64,000 nucleotides of DNA from Trachythela sp. YZ-2020 (Eukaryota > Cnidaria > Anthozoa > Malacalcyonacea > Clavulariidae): positions 5,877,001-5,941,000 of the forward strand of contig JADLSH010000220.1 in assembly GCA_016169945.1 (NCBI GenBank), read 5' to 3'. The notes beneath the pieces were generated by a model, which searched no databases, was not told where the DNA came from, and worked only from the letters and a program-made list of their open reading frames with translations. A program made the translations under genes and the position numbers. This document shows positions 32,680 to 43,484 of this stretch, piece after piece (the stretch's first letter is position 1; every line of letters starts with the position of its first letter).

Positions 32680-33868
32680 GACTAATAGTCGAGTGTCGAG
32701 GGTGATAGGTCGAGGGCGAGGGTAGAATGTCGAGGGTCGAAAAATGCATGTCGAGGGTTGAAAACAATATGTCGAGGGTCGAAAATATATGTCGAGGCAG
32801 GAAAAAGATGCCGAAAATAATAAAAAATATATCGAGGGTCAAGAAATTTCTATATCTTTCTATATCTTTATGAAAGATATGATGAGGATGATAACGTGAG
32901 TGTCAAAATCTGTTTTCATTGCTAGCCGAAAACTTTAGGAATATTTCCGAATATAATGATTAATGAGATTAAAAGAATCTTGTGCACTCAAGATTTGAGC
33001 TATCAATAATTTCAAAATATGAATACTTAATAGAAATATTACCGTTTATCGTGTTTCTTGTTGTTAACTCAAATCTTGAGAGCACATGACGCTATTATTC
33101 GGAGTATGTTTTGTTTTATAATGCATTAAGGCCATGTCAAAGACAAAGTGGCGCCTTTTGATGCATGCAGCGATCAAATTTTGGTATGCAGGGTATGGTT
33201 TAGAACATATAGAACATTAGTATTTCCTTTTGTTCAGACTTCACTTGAGTAGCACATATACTCAACGGGCACGGGTATATCATTTTGCTGCGATTTTGTT
33301 GTATTGATTATCACACATACTTGTCGACAAAATGCATGTCTGGATAAAGGTTTGAACTAGTTTTATATTACCCAACCCTCTATAGAATGCAGAAAATAAA
33401 TTAGCTAATTCGCGCAGACCGTGCGAAAAACGTTCACTGCCGTAACATGCACGAACGATAATCCGTGTGTGAATTTTTGCCACTGTGACACAAAATATTG
33501 ATAGTTAGAAATCTAATTAGATAATATGTATAATATTTATTTCCCATTGCCCATGTCCATTGTCCAAATTGAAACTGCGCGAAAATACCGCATCAGTATA
33601 CTGTTATACATATATGTACCAAAGAAAAGTATTTAATTCTGTTGCTCTCAAATTAAATGCCCCCTCTTTCATAAAGATATTGAAAGATATAGAAATTTCT
33701 TGACCCTCGACATATTTATTTATTTATTTTCGGCATCTTTTTCGACATTCGACATATATTTTCGACCCTCGACATATTTTTTTCAACCTTCGACATGTTT
33801 TTTTCGACCTTGACATCTCTTCCGACCCTCAACATTCTACCATCGCCCTCGATCTACGACTATTAGTC
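32680..33868. mobile_element. Foldback element with GTCGAGGGTCGAAAA minisatellite arms
   Basis: The outer ends are reverse complements starting GACTAATAGTCG (32680-32691 and 33857-33868). Inside, 32700-32830 holds about seven units of ATGTCGAGGGTCGAAAA, and 33715-33850 holds the mirror units (TTTTCGACCCTCGACAT). Beyond the minisatellite the arms still match across a TCAAGAAATTTCTATATCTT block (32838 and 33700). The centre has unique DNA and one copy of a 270-bp repeat (33236-33505). No transposase is present. Confidence 0.75.
33236..33505. repeat. 270-bp direct repeat, copy 1
   Basis: It is base-for-base identical to 35493-35762 as far as I can read. It lies in the middle of the GTCGAGG foldback element. 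A 67-codon open frame in it (minus strand) uses a GTG start and has no domain, and it is not taken as a gene. Confidence 0.9.
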
Positions 33869-35492
33869 GTAGAGGGGGCAAAATAGCCGGGGCCCGGGCT
33901 GTTCAAAGGATCCAAAAGTTCAAAGGCTGTTCAAAGGTTGGGTAAGATCGCGTCACTTCTCAAGCTTTTATGTGCGCTTACTCTTTGAATCTACTTTACT
34001 TTTCTGGAATGAATGGTATAACAGAATCCATACCATGTTAGCGGCTAAACACGTAAAGAGTATTTTGAAGACTGCATTATTCTAAAGTTTTTGTCCTACG
34101 ATAACACTCGCCCGAACAAGAGATTAAGTATCTTTCGCAAGAAATTTGCCGGCGATATAGTTAAGCCAGAACACTGCACAGCGTTCACGTCCCTATCGGG
34201 CGTTCAGTTGGGACGGAGCAAACTAAGCTCAAGGGTGCGAGGGGGGCCCGCGTTCACCAATCTGCCCTGGACCCGTGACTGGGTCTCGCCGACCTTGCTG
34301 TCACGACCGAACCGAGCCAAAATTTACAATTTCAAGGTATACTTTTCTTCAATCTTTAAAGATATTTACCACTGTTAATGCTTGCGTGCAAGACCGCAGT
34401 TATGTTTCAAGTACTTCTAAAGTACTTGAAAGAAAATTACAATATGTCAATAATTTTTCATGCGATGATTCTGTTATGTTATTTTTATATATTGAAAGCA
34501 AGCATAAAAGTTCCGCTAATTTAATGTTTCTTCGTAAGTACTTAACAAGAAAAATACCTTTATAGGAACATTGCGTGAATATTTCCCTAGTAATTTCTAA
34601 TAGTGGGATTTGATGCTGGGCGCTATTGTGTGCATGTGTCTAATACTCGTTTATGAAGGAATTGAAAGAGAGTTTATATCGTAAAATCGATAAACGCAGA
34701 TTTTCGTTGTTAGGTGTTACACCACGATATTGATACATATTTTTGAAAATTTTCATCGCGCACCTTTTTTGAACCGTCCCAGTAAAGTTTTCACGCCACA
34801 TCGCTCACGATTTGACGAAAAACGCAGTGAACGAACTACATAAGTTCATGTTCAATAGCACTATATAATGCTTGCGGGCGCCATAGTACGAACTTTGCTG
34901 TTTTTGGTGTTTGGTTACATTTTGATTATGCGCCTCTCTCCTCCGCAGAGGCTTTATTATTACGAATTATTCAGTGTATTATTACGATTCATTATTGCGT
35001 TCCTAATTTTCCCATCGGCTCATATTCCCTGTAATGCGTCATGTAAAGCGTAGTGAAGCGTCATCTAACCAATACACTGAATAACTTGTAATAATAAAGC
35101 CTCTGTGGAGGAGAGAGATCATGCGCCAAGTCCATCTGGGCGCATAGAATTACGTTGCAACTGGTGAATCTCAGCTGGTAAACGTTCTAATTCGAGCGTT
35201 TCCGATGACGTCAATACTTACGTAAGAATTCGCCAGTTTCTCTCTAATCGTCAATAATTACAATGTATAAGCTAGTCCTCCCAAGTACTGTTGCAGTAAA
35301 ACTTCCTAAGAAAGTCATCAAAACTTCCCAAATATAGTTTGTTCTTTAACGTTCCGGCGTAAATTCCTAAATATTACGTACACTACTGCGTTTCATTGAT
35401 AAAGTATTTTCACATTTATACGTTCATATGAACGGTTCATTCTAAGATCATCTTTCCCGTTTTTACCGTTGAAGTCTTATATATTCTTGCTT
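33869..35492. other. Region between the two 270-bp repeats
   Basis: A TGTTCAAAGG motif repeats three times at 33900-33940. A plus-strand frame at 34091-34378 is locally G/C-rich and ends at a GTATAC donor-like site, so it may be a decayed exon, but no partner is seen. A dispersed repeat related to 31068-31215 lies at 34379-34590. A foldback lies at 34928-35125. I assign no gene. Confidence 0.45.
34928..35125. repeat. Foldback MITE, about 200 bp
   Basis: Arms of about 50 bases pair: TGCGCCTCTCTCCTCCGCAG continuing through AGGCTTTATTATTAC and ATTATTCAGTGTA, against the complement at 35070-35125. The loop is about 95 bases. No coding sequence. Confidence 0.75.
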
Positions 35493-35762
35493 AGACTTCA
35501 CTTGAGTAGCACATATACTCAACGGGCACGGGTATATCATTTTGCTGCGATTTTGTTGTATTGATTATCACACATACTTGTCGACAAAATGCATGTCTGG
35601 ATAAAGGTTTGAACTAGTTTTATATTACCCAACCCTCTATAGAATGCAGAAAATAAATTAGCTAATTCGCGCAGACCGTGCGAAAAACGTTCACTGCCGT
35701 AACATGCACGAACGATAATCCGTGTGTGAATTTTTGCCACTGTGACACAAAATATTGATAGT
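35493..35762. repeat. 270-bp direct repeat, copy 2
   Basis: Identical to 33236-33505. The flanking bases differ at once on both sides (left GCTT, right CAAGTG), so the identity has sharp borders. The ends are neither TG...CA nor inverted repeats. Confidence 0.9.
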
Positions 35763-36170
35763 CAAGTGCGTGTTGACTACAAATAATGCAGTTTTCTACT
35801 GACTACAGCAACTGTTTAAAAAGAGTAGCGAACTATTCCCTGCGGCAAAGTATTCTGCTATATATCCACGACAACATCAATTTAATTTGTAATTTCCATT
35901 GTTGTTATATTCTATATAGTCCAATTTGTAACCAGTGCTTCGAATGGGAAAACAGGTGAAATTTCTGCAATTTTATGATATTCGTGATATTTTATTTGGA
36001 GCTATTAAAAGTTTTGCATGCTTTCGATGAAAACTTGAAAATTTGTAAACACTATTAACTCACTGCGTGTAATTCGTTTGTATATTTTATGATTAGACTC
36101 ATCTTATTGACATTTCTCTGTGATGACACACTTTCAATTTACCAATTTAATATAGATAATTACATTTTAA
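35763..36170. other. AT-rich spacer
   Basis: I see nothing that can be supported here. Confidence 0.4.
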
Positions 36171-37720
36171 CTATAATTTTTCAGTCAATAATGAATATTT
36201 TATAAGTGCTGTCGTGAGCCAACAATCATATATTCTGTTTTCCGTTTGTTTCCAAGCTGCCATTTGATGAACATTTTCTAAGTCGGTGTTTAAGTGTTTT
36301 TGTACTTCAAATTGAGACTTGAATTGGGTTGAAACGTTTGTGTCATCAGCAAACGTACTGTACTTGCTGAAGACGAAGTCAGACAATTCGGTAGGTCGTT
36401 TAGGTATAATAAGAAGAGTAACGGGATTAGGTTTGAACTTCGAGGTGTAAGTTGAAATTTACGGCAACACGAATATCAAAATGGGACCTTAAATCCCGGT
36501 GCATGCGCTTGATAAAGGAATGATCAAAAACCAGTACTTTAATTCGGGTGTGACAAAGCCATAATACAGATAAAGTAGGTCTAATGAAGTATATCTAAAT
36601 AAGAAAGGTATATCTAACCTGAATATGGTGACCAAAGATAGCTGTGAAGTGACCAAGTTCTTCGCTCAAACACAAAGATTGTAGAATTAAGAAATAGCCA
36701 GCGTTATCTAGGTTTAAATGCCAACGATCCGACTTTGATCTTGGCCCTGTTACGTATGAATAAGTTTCCTGCCTCTTCAACAGGCGCGCCCGGGATTAAG
36801 ATTTAAGATAAAACTATTACTCTATATTATCTAATTAATTCAGGTGGTGTTCCACAATTTTCAAATAAATAGGAAGTAATCATACACGCAAAGTTTGCTG
36901 TTTTTGAGTAATGACAGGCTATGGGAAGATTTATGTCGGTTGCGTGTGACCTTCGTTGTACTTTGTTGTACTTTGCATCCCTGCAGCAAGGCGTTAAGGT
37001 AAAGTTAAACAGGAAGTTCTAAATGCCAATCTGTAGGAGTTCAACGTATGACGTCACTTTTTAAAAGTAAAAGACGCATTAAATATCGATGTTAATGCAT
37101 GCGTGCAGGGCCGGGGATATTTCATCACTACATCAGCCACATCTCTTAAAAGTTTGCCCGATATTCTATCGTTTCCTGCTGATTTGGAAGTTTCAATACT
37201 CCAAAGATAAATTATTTTTTTTGACTTACTGTAACATTTTGTATATTAAATTGTGCGTTCGAAAAGGTTAGGTAATACTCGGGCGTTCTAGAACTCTGAA
37301 ACATGTCCCTCGCTAGATTTGGTCCAACTTCGTTAAAATGGGTGTTAAAAGCGTTTGCAATTATCGTACCGAATTTCGGGAATTTGTGATTTTTTGTTTG
37401 TAAGCTTGTTAATCATTCAGTTCCACATTTCTTTCGGATTGTTTTCACATTTATTCGAAGTTTTGTGAAATAGGTCGCTTTTGTATTTTTTAATTAATGG
37501 GTTTAAATAGTAATTGCGCGTTCTCTTGTAAGCACCGTGAAATTGTTTTGACCCTGTTTTAACTGCCTTTTTCTTCAAGAAATCTCTTCGATGCATAGTT
37601 CGTCTAGTGTTATCTGTAATCCATGGAGCATACTCACTTCTGACCTTTTTGGTAATCTGGGGTGCGTGAAAATCTGCGACAGATAGTGTACTGGAATGCC
37701 AGTAAATATATCCGAAAAAA
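36171..37720 (-). mobile_element. Degraded LINE (endonuclease-RT linker and RT), minus strand
   Basis: From 37720 leftward the minus strand encodes in mixed frames ADFHAPQITKKVRSEYAPWI, TDNTRRTMHRRDFLKKKAVK and TGSKQFHGAYKRTRN, and then ANAFNTHFNEVGPNLA. This matches, block for block, the linker of the LINE at 15575-15970. Near 37200-37060 follows SIETSKSAGNDRISGKLLRD. RT motif C appears as TFADDTNVS at about 36345, followed by LNTDLENVHQMAAWK. The spacing between these is about 300 bases too long, so 36390-37060 includes an insertion. That part contains an unassigned 61-codon minus frame at 36595-36780. It is the same family as LINE 12190-17082. Confidence 0.7.
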
Positions 37721-38040
37721 CAGGTTTCAACTCATTTTAATAATAAAATTAAATTACAAAAACATATTTGTGTGTTGGTAAAAACTTTTTCTTCTTCGCA
37801 CGCCGTATATCTCCTCTCGCGTATGCTCCGTCTCTTTACCGCTGCGGAACGCAGGCTTACTAAACATAACGAATTAAGATCGTCCAAAAGGCGATCGCAG
37901 CGATAAAAAATGCAACAACCCAATACACCGGAAGGAGAGGGGTCGATGCGATCGAGTCTATAACAAATGTAAATGAAAAGTACTATCAAGTTACATTGTT
38001 CAATTAATATAACTCTTACTGTCCCGTTCATATATTTTTA
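37721..38040 (-). other. 3' flank of the BEL/Pao element, possible remnant LTR
   Basis: Directly downstream of the pol stop on the minus strand, DNA begins TGAACGGGACAG (about 38032) and contains an ATTAAA near 37743 followed by LINE sequence at 37720. This is where a 3' LTR should lie. I cannot find a matching copy beyond the gag start (43314 on), so the LTR pair is not confirmed. Confidence 0.35.
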
Positions 38041-39589
38041 TTTTGTTTCTAACTCGGTTTCTGGATCATGATCTGGTACTAATAAGGCTAATCGCTGAAT
38101 ACTTCGAGACACGACGACCGCTTCATTATGTCCTTTGTATTCTTCTACTTTCTTTCCGATTTCAAAGTTCTTGTACATAAGACGCTCGACGAACTTTCCC
38201 ATCTTGACTGGGAAACACTTCTTGAACTAATCCTAAACGGTATTCTCCACGCATAGTGTTCCGGTCTGCTATTATTACAATTCCACGACGCAGGTTACGG
38301 TTGGTTGTATTCCACTTGCGACGTATAACCAAAGCTTGGGCGTATAACACCGTCCAATTCTTCCAGAACTCGTCTATCACGATTTGAGCGACATGATAAC
38401 GCTTTCTTGGATTACTTTTAGGCTGCCATCCACCAGGGTTCTTTGCCGTTGCTCTACGGAGTAACAAGCTGTTGGGAGTCAGGATGTTTAACTCGGAATC
38501 AGAACTTAGTAGAGTTCCGATGGGCCTCTCTTTGAGGATATTCGTGGCTTCGCTGCACACCGTCAGGAATTCTTGGACCGAAAGACGTTGATTATTAACT
38601 GCGAAATGAATCCTCGTTTCGCACTCTTCACCAGGGATTCAACAGCTCCTTGATACCAAGGACTATCCGCGGGGCCAAAAATCCAGGTCAATCCATTCTC
38701 TGCGCCATTCTTATGTAGAGTACGCCGGTCAACGCTCTTCCAGGTTTCTCTGAGTTCCCTTTCCGCTCCAACCAACTGGGATCCGGGATCGCTATAAATA
38801 ATTTCTGGCCAACCACGCTGACGAATCTACTGAGGGCCATTAGGAATGACTCGGTATCGTAGCCAAACACGGCTTCAATATGGACTGCCCATGCTCTCAT
38901 AACTAGATCCGTGAAAATTACTCCGTAGTCTTTACCACTTGTTCTTTTCTGCACTTCTCCACGCACGTCCGAAGAGGTCTAGCATCACGTGGGTGAAAGC
39001 TGGAGCTGGTTTCAATCTTGATTCTGGCAATTGTCGCATTTTCTGCTCTTGGAATTTTGCCTCTCGTAGCTTGCACATCTGACATTTGCTCTTGACTGAT
39101 TGAGCTAGTTTGCTTCCTTGGGCTACCCAGTAGAGCTGACGGAATCGGGCTAAGGTTGCAACGGGTCCTCTATGGCCGGATGAATGAGCTCGTTGCATGA
39201 CAAGTCTGGTTACATGGTGTTGGTATGGAAATAGTTTCTGCAGTGACGAGTCTGCTGTCATGGGATTACTGTTCTTGAGACGCTGTCCCACTACCCCGAA
39301 TCCACTTTTATCCTTGACTGGGTTCAAATTAGCATAGCGGCCACCCTTTGCGGTCAGTTTTTGTCAGTTCGCTTTCGAGTGACTTCTGAATTTCTTTCAC
39401 TATGAAGTTCTTGGCATCTTGTAATTGCTTAAGTGAAATGGATAGAGTCATTCCGCCTTTGAAACTCTTCTTCTTGGCAATGTTTAGCAATCTGGCAAAA
39501 ATCCAAATTACCTTGTTGATGTCACTGAATCTTTCGTAGTCGATCAATGAGGTATCTGCGCTGGCTGCTGCTGCAACTTGAACTTTCAT
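38041..39589 (-). pseudogene. BEL/Pao integrase with HHCC, DDE core and DUF5641
   Basis: The zinc-binding part (39327-39000) reads HHVTRLVMQRAHSSGHRGP with, farther on, CQMCKL: the HHCC arrangement. The core has FTHVMLDLFG (first Asp), YSDPGSQLVGAE (second Asp, across a frame change near 38780), and DSPWYQGAVESLVKSAKRGF (catalytic Glu). The C-terminal DUF5641 part (38560-38041) has IVIIADRNTMRGEYRLGLVQ, EVFPSQDGKVRRASYV and, after one more shift, RSIQRLALLVP and a stop at about 38041. It integrates reverse-transcribed DNA. At least four frame disruptions leave it dead. Confidence 0.8.
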
Positions 39590-39641
39590 CTCGCCGGGAA
39601 GCGGCTCTTCTTTCTTTGGGTTGAACTTTAATCCCCATTCT

Positions 39642-40232
39642 TCAATCGGTTGGCATAGAATAGGCGGTCCGCCAATGTGAGTCGTTGTTCAGCTCCTCGG
39701 GTGCTCTACCGCGTGTCAGCCAGTCGACTGTATTATGTTGCCCAGACATCCAAGCCCAGCAAGTCAGATGTCCGTCAGTGGCAGCTTGAATTTCTCCGAT
39801 TCGTACTCCCTCGTAAACTTTGAAACGTGTGCTCGTCTTGTTGATCATACTCAAGACTGTTTCGGAGTCCACGATTTGTAGAACTCTCTCAAAATCGAAC
39901 CTCATTTCTTTCTCGATGACTTTCCTTCCTCTTTTGGACAGAACAGCAGCGTTTAACTCCATCTGAGGTGTAGATAACTTATTGATTGGAGCAATTCGGC
40001 ACTTTGCCATGATAAGTCGGCACCAGAAGCCTCCATTCTCCAATTTCCATCGGATGCAAGCTGCAAATCCATACGCGAGATCACTGTCATCACTTAGAAT
40101 GATTAACCATGGGCAGCCAACACTATCGATAGGTCGTAGGCATCGCTCCAAACACAAACGCTGAAGTTTGAAAAGAGCAGTAAGAAGTTGGACCATTTGT
40201 TGCAAAGATCCGCATGAAGTGGATCGTCCCAT
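39642..40232 (-). pseudogene. BEL/Pao RNase H region
   Basis: A 196-codon frame has LSDDSDLAYGFAA (first acidic site), APINKLSTPQMELNAAVL (Glu of the MELNAA block), VLQIVDSETVLSMI (third acidic site) and HNTVDWLTRGRAPEEL (last Asp). These are the landmarks of the Pao-type RNase H that removes template RNA. It is separated from the RT frame by a short break near 40240 and from the integrase zinc domain by another at about 39640. The frame itself is intact. Confidence 0.75.
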
Positions 40233-40246
40233 CCGAGCTTGCGGGT

Positions 40247-42197
40247 CTAGGTTTCGCGTAAGTATATCTTAGCTAGCAAAGTAAATGGGGAGATCAGCCA
40301 GAGTGGATCATAAATCTTCATTACTTGCTGAAGAACGATTCTTCTTGTTAACACTTTGGGTAATGCACTAGGTAGGTCGCTTTCTAACAGGTTTGGGCCG
40401 GTGCAAACTCCATGTTTCTTGCTACTGAAATTCAGGGTAACTTCGCAGTTGATAGTGTCTCTCTCTGGATTCCATCCCAGACCAAGAACGCGCAAGTTCT
40501 CATCCGTTCCTTTTAACATTATTATTCCTTGGTCTGAGTTTTCGACACTATTTTCTGTTACGTCCGCTTTAAGCAACTCTTGATTCGAACGAGGTCTTGA
40601 CTCGCCACTAAATTGCCAACACTTGACGGAAAATCCTCCTGTGGCGAGAATATCCTCTGCTTCCTTGGCAATCTTTGACGCACCGGGTTTACTTGGACGT
40701 GAGTCGATCAAGTCATCCACGTAACTGGAATGCTTTAGGAGATTTGCGGCTTGTGGACTATCCTCTTAAAACAATTCAGCTGTCTTGTACACAGCTTCCG
40801 CGCTGATGGCAGGGGCTGGTGTGTCATCCATGTTGACTCGTTGTATTACGTAAATGTTATTAGGATGCTGCTGTAAATCTCGCCTTAGGAAACGACGATA
40901 ATGCTGTTCCAAGGTCTTCAAATAAACGGAGTTAAACATCTTCCTAATATCTGCAATCAGGGCTATTCGTTCTTCTCTCCAACGTAGAAGAATGCCAACC
41001 AGATTGTTCATGTAGCTAGCTAGACCTTTAGCAAGACAGACGTTTAACGATACTCTTTTGTGCGTTTGGTTGGAGTTAAAAACAATTCGTACAGGTGTGG
41101 AATTGGAGTGAGGATTTACTACTGCTAAATGAGCGATATAGAACATAGGGCCAGTCCAGTCATTTACATCCTGAGACGACAGTTTCCGCGCTACACGACA
41201 ATTCACCACATCGTTCATCTGATACTTGTACGTTTCAGCCCATTCATCATCTTTCTTGAGATTACGTTCGGTTCTTTCTAACGTGGCATGTGCTGTCTGA
41301 TAATTTTCAGGTAAACTTTGTGGATCTGCGAGCCAGGGATAACTGGTTATCCAGCATTGGTTAACCTCATCATACTCGAGATTTTCTTGTATCATTTTTA
41401 ATTCCTGTTCTTCTTTGAAAGAGTAAGTATGTCCGACATTGGAACACTTATTACAGTGACATCAACCACATTGTGGGGAGATTTCTGTGCCAAGCTCTTC
41501 TCTTCGGATGAAGTTCTCGACGTGGTTTTCGTCTTTTCTGCGACAACACTGGTATCTTCCGTTTTGGCATCATTGGTTGCCATGCATATGGTTTGCCCAC
41601 TAGAACTGCGATGGAACTCTGGATGTGAGTCCAAGCGAATCTTGTATGTTTCCACTTTCACGTTAACATCGTGTATTTTCTTTTCAAGATTGGTGTCATA
41701 CTTAGTTTCTTCGACCAGATCTGGATGGGCTCCTTGCAGACAAATTCCCAGTGCTCCACTCATGATACTTAAGTTGTCACGAATCCTCGCTTCCTCTTGC
41801 TTTAAAGGCCGAAGTAATCACAGCCTAGTAGGACATTGACATCTGTTGAATTTCGCTGGAGTGTTTCGGGATCATATTCATGGAATTGCTTGACCAGGAC
41901 TTTAGGATCCAACTTGCTTACTGGACCAGTAATTCGGTCCATGCCAAAGGCTGTAATGGTGACCTTCTTTCTAGCACTTGTGTTGATTGCAAACTCGTAT
42001 TGCCAAGTGTTGTAGGTCTTCTCGACATTTCCCATAGTTGTTACATCAAGGGATGCACAGCATCTTAGCTTTAATTCTGTCTGCGGCACGATGAATGATA
42101 TAACTAGCATTAGAGCCTCCATCACAGAACACAGATACTTTTTTGCCACTGTTACTAATGATTGCTTGGTGGATGGAAAATAACGCCATTGAATCAC
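40247..42197 (-). pseudogene. BEL/Pao protease and reverse transcriptase
   Basis: The protease starts at KKVSVFCDGGSNASYI (about 42165, in the gag frame) and continues in another frame to VNVLLGCDYFGL at 41805. RT follows from 41395: WTGPMFYIAHLAVVNP, IALIADIRKMFNSVYL (motif A), VNMDDTPAPAISAEAVYKTA (motif B) and, after a single in-frame stop at about 40767, HSSYVDDLIDSR (motif C). It then continues to KIYDPLWLISPFTLLAKIYL. A linker rich in Ser/Thr/Lys (41763-41398) separates the two. Apart from that stop, the RT reads open over about 380 codons. Confidence 0.82.
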
Positions 42198-43313
42198 TTC
42201 CTACGGCATAGGACGCTGCTTCTTTAATTATTCTCGTTATCTCCAGATTTCGCTTTCTCTTCAGGATCCTTTGGTATCTTAGGTGGGATGCACAGCAGGG
42301 AATGATGTTGGTTGCTTCTACATGAAGAACATGGCAGTTTTCATGGGCAATTATGCTTCCTGTGATTACCAAACATTTGAAACAGGCGTTCATTTGCTTT
42401 AATAGCTCATATCTGCCATCCTTGCCACTGATAGACAATTTTTGAAATTTTTGCACTGTTCGGTTGTGTGATTTATGGTGTCTTTCCTGTGGGTGGGAAA
42501 GGCACACTTGTAGTAGCTTCTTGATCCGTATTTTGCACCTCTCAATATGGTGGCTTTTGCCATATACTCTTGCGGGGTCATTTCCGCTCTTCATTGAATG
42601 CTGATTCTCAGCCAGACGTGCCACGACTGAACGCTCTCTTTCAAGGACCTTCATTAGAGGAGTAAAAGGTTGAAGTTTCTCAAAATATGATAAATCACGA
42701 TACTTTCGTCTCCAGTCGACTTTAAGATGGATAGGTAACAAATCAGTTATGTTGTCTATGTCTCTCATGGTTAATGTGTTCAGCTGGTTAAGCTCTTCCA
42801 ACTGGCTGTAGGCAGATTCCACTTCATCAAGTAATTCAACTAGGCCTTTATAATCTTCTTCCGTGGTTGGTAACAATGGTGGAATTGTATTGGTTGGGTG
42901 GGATTATTTCTGGTGATGGAAAGTGTGCTCATAATGGGGGTGTTGGTGTTGATGGTCTCAAGGGGAGTAGTGGGGTTAATGGTCTCACGGGGGGTGGTCG
43001 TGTTAATGGTTTTAAGGAGGGTGGTGGTGTTAATGGTCCGAGGGGGTAGTTATGTTGATGGTCTCATGGGGGGTGTTAATGGTCGCAAGGGGGTGGTGTT
43101 GTTGATAGTCTCAGGGGGACTATTAGTGTTGATTGTCTCATGGGGGGTGTTGTTGGTGTCTTCAAAGTGAGATGGCTTGGTAAATGCTTGTTTGTCATGC
43201 AAAAACAAATTGATCTTCCTGATACGATTGTAAACCATCTCGATAATGGCATCGACTTCCTCTTGAATTGGAGTAATTTGTTCCTGAGCTTCAATCGAGC
43301 AAAGTTTGGCCAT
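42046..43313 (-). pseudogene. BEL/Pao gag-like region with zinc knuckle
   Basis: The ATG at 43313 (MAKLCSIEAQEQITPIQEEV) starts a helical segment that ends in a Thr/Pro/Asn-rich repeat (42880-43170) where the frame is lost. From 42876 the frame resumes with LPTTEEDYKGLVELLDEVES, a long helical region of the DUF1759 type, and a cysteine-histidine cluster (CFKC, then HENCH, then CCASH) that is the nucleic-acid binding knuckle. It leads into the protease. The role in active elements is particle assembly and RNA binding. Confidence 0.7.
42880..43170. repeat. Minisatellite within the gag N-terminal region
   Basis: The unit on the plus strand is about 24-33 bases, built on GGGGGTGGT-GTTAATGGTCTCA variants, and repeats about nine times. 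Indels in the repeats break the gag frame. On the minus strand the repeats would encode Thr/Asn/Pro-rich peptide (TINTNSPPET type). Confidence 0.8.
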
Positions 43314-43484
43314 TGTTATCACATATTATATTCAAAATTGACTGCAGATTATAATAAACTTTGCAATTTATTAGCTTATTCTCGTATTCTCTATATAAAA
43401 CAACAAAATAACAACCCAAAAAAACTATAAAACGTTTCGTAGTTCGTATGAAATTCTAACACTATATCTCGTATGATGTTGTCT

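Larger units (their letters stand above)
38041..43313 (-). mobile_element. BEL/Pao LTR retrotransposon, almost full-length coding region, inactivated
   Basis: In minus-strand order it has a gag-like region with zinc knuckle, an aspartic protease (DUF1758-type), an RT of the Pao type with YVDD, an RNase H, an HHCC integrase zinc domain, a DDE integrase core and a C-terminal DUF5641 domain. This order is diagnostic for BEL/Pao. Stops and shifts break the reading at about ten places, yet each domain is easily read, so inactivation is moderately recent. Matching LTRs are not seen. A second Pao fragment in the same orientation starts about 170 bases upstream. Confidence 0.88.

Noticed and set aside
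33280..33483. Identical 67-codon minus frames here and at 35537-35740, suggesting a duplicated gene
   Set aside because: The identity extends beyond the frame on both sides, the start is GTG, and no domain is visible. The DNA repeat explains it.
41429..41839. 136-codon plus-strand frame
   Set aside because: It lies antisense across the BEL/Pao linker and protease region, which has clear coding character on the minus strand.
42867..43170. Glycine/valine-rich plus-strand frames (VNGLTGGGRVNG type)
   Set aside because: They are antisense to the gag minisatellite and open only because of the repeat.
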